Shown in pieces: positions 58,498 to 64,000 of a DNA stretch of 64,000 nucleotides (position 1 is its first letter; each line of letters starts with the position of its first letter). This DNA is from Ustilago trichophora (taxonomy: Eukaryota; Basidiomycota; Ustilaginomycetes; Ustilaginales; Ustilaginaceae). The stretch covers positions 744,001 to 808,000 of the forward strand of contig OOIN01000004.1 in the NCBI GenBank assembly GCA_900323505.1, written 5' to 3'. The notes beneath the pieces are model-generated. The model did not search any database. It was given only the letters and a program-made list of their open reading frames with translations, and was not told the origin of the DNA. The translations under genes and the position numbers were made by a program.

Positions 58498-61400
58498 ATG
58501 GTGCGCTCGTACCTTCGCCACGAGCCAACATCGGCTTTTGGCCTGATCTGTTCCGCATCCTCCAACTCGATTCTCGACCCCGACACAAAGACTGCATTCG
58601 TTCCTGGTCTCGAAGATGTCCTCGTCTGGGACGTCCGAAGAGGTACACTTCTGGCTACTTGGCACGAGATTGGACACAGATCCAAAGTGACTGCTCTGGC
58701 CAGGTCACCCACCGACCCCGACACTTTCGCTGTTGGCTACGAAGATGGAAGCATTCGACTCTGGTCTGCCGAGACCAACTCAACCTCGGTTACCTTCAAC
58801 GGCCACAAGAAAGCCGTCATCGCCCTTACCTTTGATACTCAGGGTCTGCGAGTCGCCAGTGCCAGTCTCGATACCGACATCATCCTCTGGGATCTCGTAG
58901 CCGAGACAGGTCTCTACCGTCTTCGCGGCCATCGTGATGCCGTCACCGCCATCGCCTTTGTCCAGCTTCCCTCGACCCTCATCCACCCCGACGGCCCTTC
59001 CTCCTCTGCCGCGGTTCACGCCGGATCCGATTCGGCCGGCTACCTTCTCAGTACCTCCAAAGATGGGCTCTTGAAACTCTGGGATTTGTCCCTTCAGCAC
59101 TGCGTCGAGACTGTCGTCCACGGCTCCAACGAGATTTGGAGCTTGGCCGTCTCTCAAGATGTACCGCTCGCCATGCACGCTTCGACAAAGGGCAAGCAGC
59201 CGGATCAAGATCAAGACCAAGCAACCGAACACAATGCTGTCGCCGACGGTGGCGCTCTTGTGCTCACCGGAAGTGCCGATGGTGATATGAAGGTGTGGGA
59301 AATCTCTGCAGAGGCGCTTTCAAGAGGTCTTCAGACCGTCACCAATGCCGACAGCTCTGCTACCGGCTCCTCCGAAAAGTTTCTCGTGCCCAAAGGCTCC
59401 GTTCCACTCTCGGCCAAACACCGCGTCACTCAGATCGAATTCTGTGGTGTCCCAAAGCGTGAGCACACTGCTGCTTCCGCTGCGGCAACACACGGATACG
59501 GCTACATTGCAGTCTCGAGCACCGACAAGGCTGTCCAAGTCTTCCGACTGCGTTCAACCGAGGAAATGGCCAAGAAGATGGAGCGTCGCAGAAAGAGAAA
59601 CAAGGAGAAGGCCGACAAGAAGCGCGCCAAGGACGGCGCAACCACTTCGGACGCCGCACCCGACTCGTTGCCGGATCAGGTGACCTGGACTGACCGTATC
59701 GAAGCATATACCAATGTTCGACCTTTGGCCGGCAAACTCAAGAGCTTCTCCCTCGTCACTCCTCGTTCCGGCTCAGCATCATCCAACAAATTTGGCCTCA
59801 GCGTCCTCTGCGCACTTTCCACCAATGCCCTCGAGATCTACTCCGTGCCGGCACCGCCTCGATCCAAAGCCGACAAGGCCAACCCTATCGAGCCCGTCCT
59901 CGCAAGCGCGCTCGAAGCTCCCGGCCACCGATCCGATATTCGCGCCGTTGCCCTGTCCTCGGATGACAACCTTCTTGCTTCCGCTTGCGGTGCGGGGCAG
60001 CTCAAAATTTGGAACGTCAAGACGGGCCGTTGCATTCGCACCCTTCCCTGTGGCTACGCTCTGTCCGTAGCATGGCTTCCCGGAGACCAGCACGTTTTGG
60101 TCGGATGCAAGGACGGCACCCTTCGCAGCTTTGATGTTCGCGCCGGCATTGCGGTAGAGACGCTTGATGCACACCAGGGTCCATTGTGGAGTGTGGCTAT
60201 CCAGCCTGATGGTCTTGGCTGTGTCTCGGCGAGCGCAGATAAAGAGGTCAAGTTTTGGGAGTTTGAAATGCAGACCCCTGAGGACAGTGACAGTGACGAC
60301 GCAGACGACAACAACGGCGCCACCAACGGACAAAAGAGTGCCAACAAGTCCCAGGCTCCCCCTCAGCTCGCCCTCGTTCACGTTCGAACACTCAAGATGA
60401 CCGACGATGTTCTCTGTGCGCGCTTCTCTCCCAACGGCAAGCTGCTCGCATTGTCCCTCCTCGACAACACGGTCAAAGTCTTCTTCGCCGACTCACTCAA
60501 ATTCTTCCTCTCCCTCTATGGTCACAAGCTGCCCGTCCTCTCACTTGACATTTCGGCCGACAGCAAGCTCTGCGTCACTGTCTCCGCCGACAAAAACGTC
60601 AAGATCTGGGGCCTCGACTTTGGTGACTGCCACAAGTCGATCTTTGCGCACAACGAGAGTATCATGGGTGTTTGCTTCGAGCGTGGCCAGCAAGGCGGTG
60701 GTCTGATGGGCGGACGTCAAGGTGACTCGCATCACTTTTGGACAGTGGGTAAGGATGGACTGCTCAAGCATTGGGATGGCGACAATTTCCAGATGATCCA
60801 GCAACTAGAGGGACACCATGGTGAGGTGTGGGCGGTGGCACCTGGTCACAGCGGCAAAATAGTTGTGACGGCAGGTGCAGATCGATCGCTTAGAACGTGG
60901 GAGAAAACGGACGAGCCGTTGTTCTTGGAGGAAGAGCGAGAGAGAGAGATGGAACGCGCGTTTGAGAGTGCTGGTCAGACTCGACAGGATGAGGATCGGG
61001 CGATTGGATCGCTCGCAGATGGAGCGGATACCGATGCAGAAGGTGTAGTCTCCACCGGCCCCGAAGCGACCGCTGTATCCAAGAGCACCTCAGAGACTAT
61101 GATGGCGGGCGAAAGGCTCATCGAAGCCCTCGAGACCGCCGATGCTGACATTGAAGCCCGCACAGCCGCTCTCGCATCTGGTCAAGCCGAACCTGCATTT
61201 CATGCCCTCATCGTCGCCGAGTTCGACTCGGATTCTCGTGGATCTTTCGGCCGCTCTCCTGTGGATGAAGACATCAGCGCTCAGAAATACGTCCTCCGAG
61301 TTGTGGAAAAGATCCTCCCCGCCCAGCTTGACGATGCTCTGTTGGTTCTGCCATTCGACAAGGTTCTCTCGCTTCTCAAGTATCTCGACTACTGGGCCCG

Positions 61401-61713
61401 CAAGGAGTGGAACATCCCCCTCGTCTCACGCATCCTCTTCTTCCTCCTCCGCACGCACCATAACCAGATCGTGGCAAATCGTGTTATGCGCCCGACCCTG
61501 CTTGACCTCAAATCCCACCTGCGCCAAGCACTCGCTCGTCAAAAAGCTACCATCGGTTTCAACTTGGCCGCGCTCAAGTTCATCAAAGCTCAACACGTCG
61601 CTCAAAAGACGTCCGAGATTTACGAAAGAGAAGGCCTGGATGTGGATGCGGATAAAGTCAAGGCCAAGATCGAGGCCAATGCCGCCAGAAAGAGGAAGCT
61701 GCGCGTTGCTTGA
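58498..61713 (+). CDS. UTP12: U3 snoRNP/SSU processome WD40 protein UTP12 (DIP2, WDR3)
   Basis: 1071 aa, ATG 58498-58500, intronless. Two seven-bladed WD40 propellers are expected. Repeats are visible as ALARSPTDPDTFAVGYEDGSIRLWS, FNGHKKAVIALTFDTQGLRVASAS, LRGHRDAVTAIAF, SADGDMKVWE in the first, and APGHRSDIRAVALSSDDNLLASA, HQGPLWSVAIQPDGLGCVSASADKEVKFWE, LYGHKLPVLSLDISADSKLCVTVSADKNVKIWG, LEGHHGEVWAVAPGH in the second. A Lys/Arg/Glu-rich helix (RRRKRNKEKADKKRAK, about 362-378) separates them. The Utp12 domain (about 907-1030: VLRVVEKILPAQLDDALLVLPFDKVLSLLKYL) and a basic tail end the protein. Utp12 belongs to the UTP-B subcomplex and is needed for 18S rRNA maturation in the nucleolus. Yeast Dip2 is 943 aa. 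Confidence 0.95.
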   Translation: MVRSYLRHEPTSAFGLICSASSNSILDPDTKTAFVPGLEDVLVWDVRRGTLLATWHEIGHRSKVTALARSPTDPDTFAVGYEDGSIRLWSAETNSTSVTFNGHKKAVIALTFDTQGLRVASASLDTDIILWDLVAETGLYRLRGHRDAVTAIAFVQLPSTLIHPDGPSSSAAVHAGSDSAGYLLSTSKDGLLKLWDLSLQHCVETVVHGSNEIWSLAVSQDVPLAMHASTKGKQPDQDQDQATEHNAVADGGALVLTGSADGDMKVWEISAEALSRGLQTVTNADSSATGSSEKFLVPKGSVPLSAKHRVTQIEFCGVPKREHTAASAAATHGYGYIAVSSTDKAVQVFRLRSTEEMAKKMERRRKRNKEKADKKRAKDGATTSDAAPDSLPDQVTWTDRIEAYTNVRPLAGKLKSFSLVTPRSGSASSNKFGLSVLCALSTNALEIYSVPAPPRSKADKANPIEPVLASALEAPGHRSDIRAVALSSDDNLLASACGAGQLKIWNVKTGRCIRTLPCGYALSVAWLPGDQHVLVGCKDGTLRSFDVRAGIAVETLDAHQGPLWSVAIQPDGLGCVSASADKEVKFWEFEMQTPEDSDSDDADDNNGATNGQKSANKSQAPPQLALVHVRTLKMTDDVLCARFSPNGKLLALSLLDNTVKVFFADSLKFFLSLYGHKLPVLSLDISADSKLCVTVSADKNVKIWGLDFGDCHKSIFAHNESIMGVCFERGQQGGGLMGGRQGDSHHFWTVGKDGLLKHWDGDNFQMIQQLEGHHGEVWAVAPGHSGKIVVTAGADRSLRTWEKTDEPLFLEEEREREMERAFESAGQTRQDEDRAIGSLADGADTDAEGVVSTGPEATAVSKSTSETMMAGERLIEALETADADIEARTAALASGQAEPAFHALIVAEFDSDSRGSFGRSPVDEDISAQKYVLRVVEKILPAQLDDALLVLPFDKVLSLLKYLDYWARKEWNIPLVSRILFFLLRTHHNQIVANRVMRPTLLDLKSHLRQALARQKATIGFNLAALKFIKAQHVAQKTSEIYEREGLDVDADKVKAKIEANAARKRKLRVA

Positions 61714-62191
61714 TCTCGCACTTCTATTTTGGTGTTCCAACATGGTGATAGCCGCTCAGCTGTGGGATTGGGAAAACATGTATTCTACAGCATCAACTCA
61801 TTTACATTTTATTCTGCTCATCCCTTGTAACAAAATTGAATTGAACAATCATGAATCTTGAGGAGAGGCTTTAGGGCTTGGTTGCCTTGCTTGTTATGAA
61901 AGCAATGTTGTTGTCTGGCAAAAAAAGCATGCTCGACATAAAGTCACCTCAGTCACAGGCGCTTATCTCAGTGGCTAGAGGTCAGTCTTTAAAGGAAATC
62001 TTGGATCAAGGCGAGAATTCAACCTGGTGCAGTCGACATTGTCCATTGACGCATGGTTGCGCCGACCCAATGAGATCTGAATCCACCTTCGAAGCGCTCA
62101 AAGCTGATTGCCGGACGGATCAAGGCAACGAGTAGATTGTAAGAAAACGATTGTACATGATGGCAGCGTTTGCAATCTCGATGCGAGCCGA
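61714..62191. other. Convergent spacer UTP12 / KTR
   Basis: The 478-nt gap between tail-to-tail genes is A/T-rich near 61800-61860 and has no recognisable gene. Confidence 0.45.
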
Positions 62192-63502
62192 TCATTTGGG
62201 CTCGCCCTCCACAGCTCCGCGCCACCACTTTGGCAAACACGAGTAGTCCTCGCGATCAAAAGATTGCTTTGGATCGCAGTTGCACCTGCCTGTGTCGTGA
62301 TACTTTTTGCGATTGGCGGGACAGTGATTCCAGGGATTGTGAAAGTAGCCAATGTCGTCGAAATGATGCAATCGGCTCTTGTCCAACATCAAAATTACGG
62401 CGATGGAATGGACGGGAGCGTCTCCCCATCGCTCGTAAAAGAAACCACCTGCTTTGTCGAGCCAATCAAAGTAGTCTAGGTACTGTTTTGATCGCCACCA
62501 GCGAAGATCACCTATTTCAAAGTTGCTCCAGAAGTGGCACATATTCCATCCAGGTTCAAGCAAACGCTCTGGTTCGTCGGTCATGAAGTGAAGGCCGTTG
62601 TTCTTGGCGAGGTAGTCGGGGTGTTGAGCGATGAATTTTTTGGTGGTGTCCCACAAAGTGGGGACGGTGTCGTAATACTCGTAGAGGGCCATTGTGAATC
62701 CGTAGGTCTTGTTGTTCATCTGCATAAAGACGAAGGGATCGTAGTCGACGTCGCAGTAGAGCTTGATGCCAGGCTCGACACGCCAGTAGTAATCGAGGTC
62801 GAGGGTAAGTTCGTGGCGGAAGAAGAAGCCAGACTGATAACGGCACATGTGGCGATAGCTTTCGGAAGAGCCGTAGATGATGCCCTTCATCTTTTCACGA
62901 GTTTCGGCAGCCTTGTCTTGGCTGATAAAGTCGGGATAGCCCCAATGCTCCTTGGGGATCAAGCCGAAGCGGCACTGGCTGCGGGTCATCTGCTGGACGC
63001 CGCGCTTGAATTCTTCGGTGAAGGGCTCGTTGTTGAGGAAGATCCAAGGGTATCCGTACTTGCGATTGAATTTTTCCTCGACGTCTCGCATGGATTCTCG
63101 CATACCCTCTAGTTCAGAGTTTCTGACGAGAACAATGAAGCCGGCTTTAGCACGGGGTGCCTGGTTGGCCATCTGAGGAACAAATGACGGCGGGTAGAGG
63201 TTACCATCCTCTCCTACGTGTGCCCACTTTGTGAGTTCTTCGATGGATGAGGGTGTGCCTGGATTGTGAGTGTACATGTCGGCGACCGACTTGGGTGGCG
63301 GATAGGTGGAGCCGGCATGGTTGGGAGATTGCCAAGGATTGGCAAAGGCGGGAAGTGAGTTCCAGCGATCGCGAACATTCTGAACGCCATTAGAGGAGAA
63401 TGAGAGGTAGGTGGAGAAGGTCAGAACGAAAAGGAAGATGGTGACCAGCACGATTAGCCTCTGCGGGCGACGAAAGAGGGCATCGAAAAATCCAGACGCC
63501 AT
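62192..63502 (-). CDS. KRE2/KTR-family alpha-1,2-mannosyltransferase (GT15)
   Basis: 436 aa from ATG 63500-63502 (MASGFFDALF). A type II membrane anchor lies at about 16-35 after a short basic cytosolic tail (FRRPQR), then a Ser/Pro stem. The lumenal GT15 domain shows KAGFIVLVRNSELEGMRESM, YPWIFLNNEPFTEEFK, KEHWGYPDFISQDKA, SYRHMCRYQSGFFFRHELTL, YYWRVEPGIKLYCDVDYDPF (metal/GDP-mannose region), GFTMALYEYYDTVPTLW, and WNMCHFWSNFEIGDL, followed by a conserved Cys-containing end (CPANRKKYHDTGRCNC). These Golgi enzymes use GDP-mannose and Mn2+ to extend O- and N-linked mannan on secreted and wall proteins. Length equals yeast Kre2 (442 aa). No ER retention signal. The exact paralogue cannot be told. 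Confidence 0.95.
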   Translation of the reverse strand: MASGFFDALFRRPQRLIVLVTIFLFVLTFSTYLSFSSNGVQNVRDRWNSLPAFANPWQSPNHAGSTYPPPKSVADMYTHNPGTPSSIEELTKWAHVGEDGNLYPPSFVPQMANQAPRAKAGFIVLVRNSELEGMRESMRDVEEKFNRKYGYPWIFLNNEPFTEEFKRGVQQMTRSQCRFGLIPKEHWGYPDFISQDKAAETREKMKGIIYGSSESYRHMCRYQSGFFFRHELTLDLDYYWRVEPGIKLYCDVDYDPFVFMQMNNKTYGFTMALYEYYDTVPTLWDTTKKFIAQHPDYLAKNNGLHFMTDEPERLLEPGWNMCHFWSNFEIGDLRWWRSKQYLDYFDWLDKAGGFFYERWGDAPVHSIAVILMLDKSRLHHFDDIGYFHNPWNHCPANRKKYHDTGRCNCDPKQSFDREDYSCLPKWWRGAVEGEPK

Positions 63503-64000
63503 AGTGGGCAATGGTAGCCTGTGGCAATCGTCAGGTAAGCTGCTGGGGCACTGACACAGCGAGTGGGGCTATCGGGATTGAGAGTGCCCGGTTTAATGTG
63601 ATGAGATGAGGACAAGTGGGTATTGTGCCCCAAAACAAGATGGATCCAACGTCAAGTGGGACAGAGTAAGCGACCGGCGCCCTTTGAATGAAAGAAGACG
63701 CGCAATAGTCTGACCTTGTCGAGCAGGTTCGTGAGATGCGGCGGTGTAGGATGTGGTGACAAACAAAGGAAGATTTGGACGATCTCTTGGAACTGGGAAT
63801 GCAAGAAAAGAGTTGCCAAGTTTGACGCCAAGCAGCGGTTGGGCCATGCTCGCTGTCGAAATTTGGAAGAAATTTCAGCCTCAGTCCAGCGCAGCCTAGC
63901 ATGGCATGGCACAGCATCGCACAGCCGAAACACACGAAAATTGATTTCGAGTTAACGTCAAGTCAAGCAACACCCGTAATTCTGACGCGAATGCGAGGCA
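63503..64000. promoter_or_regulatory. Upstream region of the KTR gene
   Basis: The last 498 nt are the presumed KTR promoter and leader. Short GCATGGCATGGCACAGCATCGCACAG repeats lie near 63898-63923. Frames here have no coding character. Confidence 0.4.

Noticed and set aside
1382..63502. A lipid-transport gene cluster (ATG2, CDC50, TVP38, BTA1, transporter)
   Set aside because: The genes are spread over 50 kb, on both strands, mixed with replication, ribosome and secretion genes; the theme is more likely coincidence.

Overview
The window is a gene-dense, intron-poor stretch of a eukaryotic nuclear genome, most likely a smut fungus or close yeast-like relative (Basidiomycota, Ustilaginomycotina). 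The reasons are very long uninterrupted reading frames with large Ser/Gln-rich disordered parts, a few short GT-AG introns of 74-123 nt, a tRNA with a canonical 37/38 intron, and typical fungal genes (BTA1, TVP38, BEM2, ATG2, a GT15 mannosyltransferase, a peroxisomal D-amino-acid oxidase). The lineage is inferred from gene style only. I see no plasmid, prophage, CRISPR, transposon or rRNA.

Layout: 1-1082 (+) 3' part of a GH5 exo-beta-1,3-glucanase; 1382-7684 (-) ATG2; 8570-12571 (+) unrecognised Ser-rich protein; 12851-17032 (-) TBC Rab-GAP; 18592-19818 (+) CDC50 flippase subunit; 20183-21637 (-) carboxymethylenebutenolidase-like/NTF2-like protein; 22092-23859 (-) two-exon 4CL-like acyl-CoA ligase; about 25446-26652 (+) a decayed gene in a 5.2-kb gene-poor zone; 29109-36992 (+) BEM2-like RhoGAP; 37192-38196 (-) GINS subunit PSF2; 39089-40276 (+) TVP38; 40402-42297 (-) ITR-type sugar/inositol transporter with one intron; 43016-43126 (-) tRNA-Arg(UCU); 43371-46064 (-) SRP68; 48374-50941 (+) two-exon betaine lipid synthase BTA1; 51279-53090 (-) six-exon D-amino-acid oxidase ending in a peroxisomal signal; 53485-57090 (-) PP4 regulatory subunit 3; 58498-61713 (+) UTP12/DIP2; 62192-63502 (-) KRE2/KTR mannosyltransferase.

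Most genes are housekeeping and need not act together. Several concern membranes and lipids (ATG2 lipid transfer, CDC50 flippase, TVP38, BTA1, inositol transporter), and others concern secretion and wall building (SRP68, TBC GAP, KTR, GH5, BEM2). The ligase and the hydrolase-like gene lie in tandem and could share a pathway.

The most notable observations are: introns whose retention would change the protein (loss of the peroxisomal signal in the oxidase, loss of the catalytic Lys segment in the ligase, a frame-preserving 40-codon insert in the transporter); a 39-nt homopolymer inside an oxidase intron; a frameshifted relic gene; GTACT/AGTAC pentamer repeats and palindromes confined to intergenic DNA; a 34-nt poly-G run; a hairpin-bearing tRNA intron; and a 1333-aa protein with one compact helical island. 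I did not find convincing evidence of a wholly new multi-gene system.
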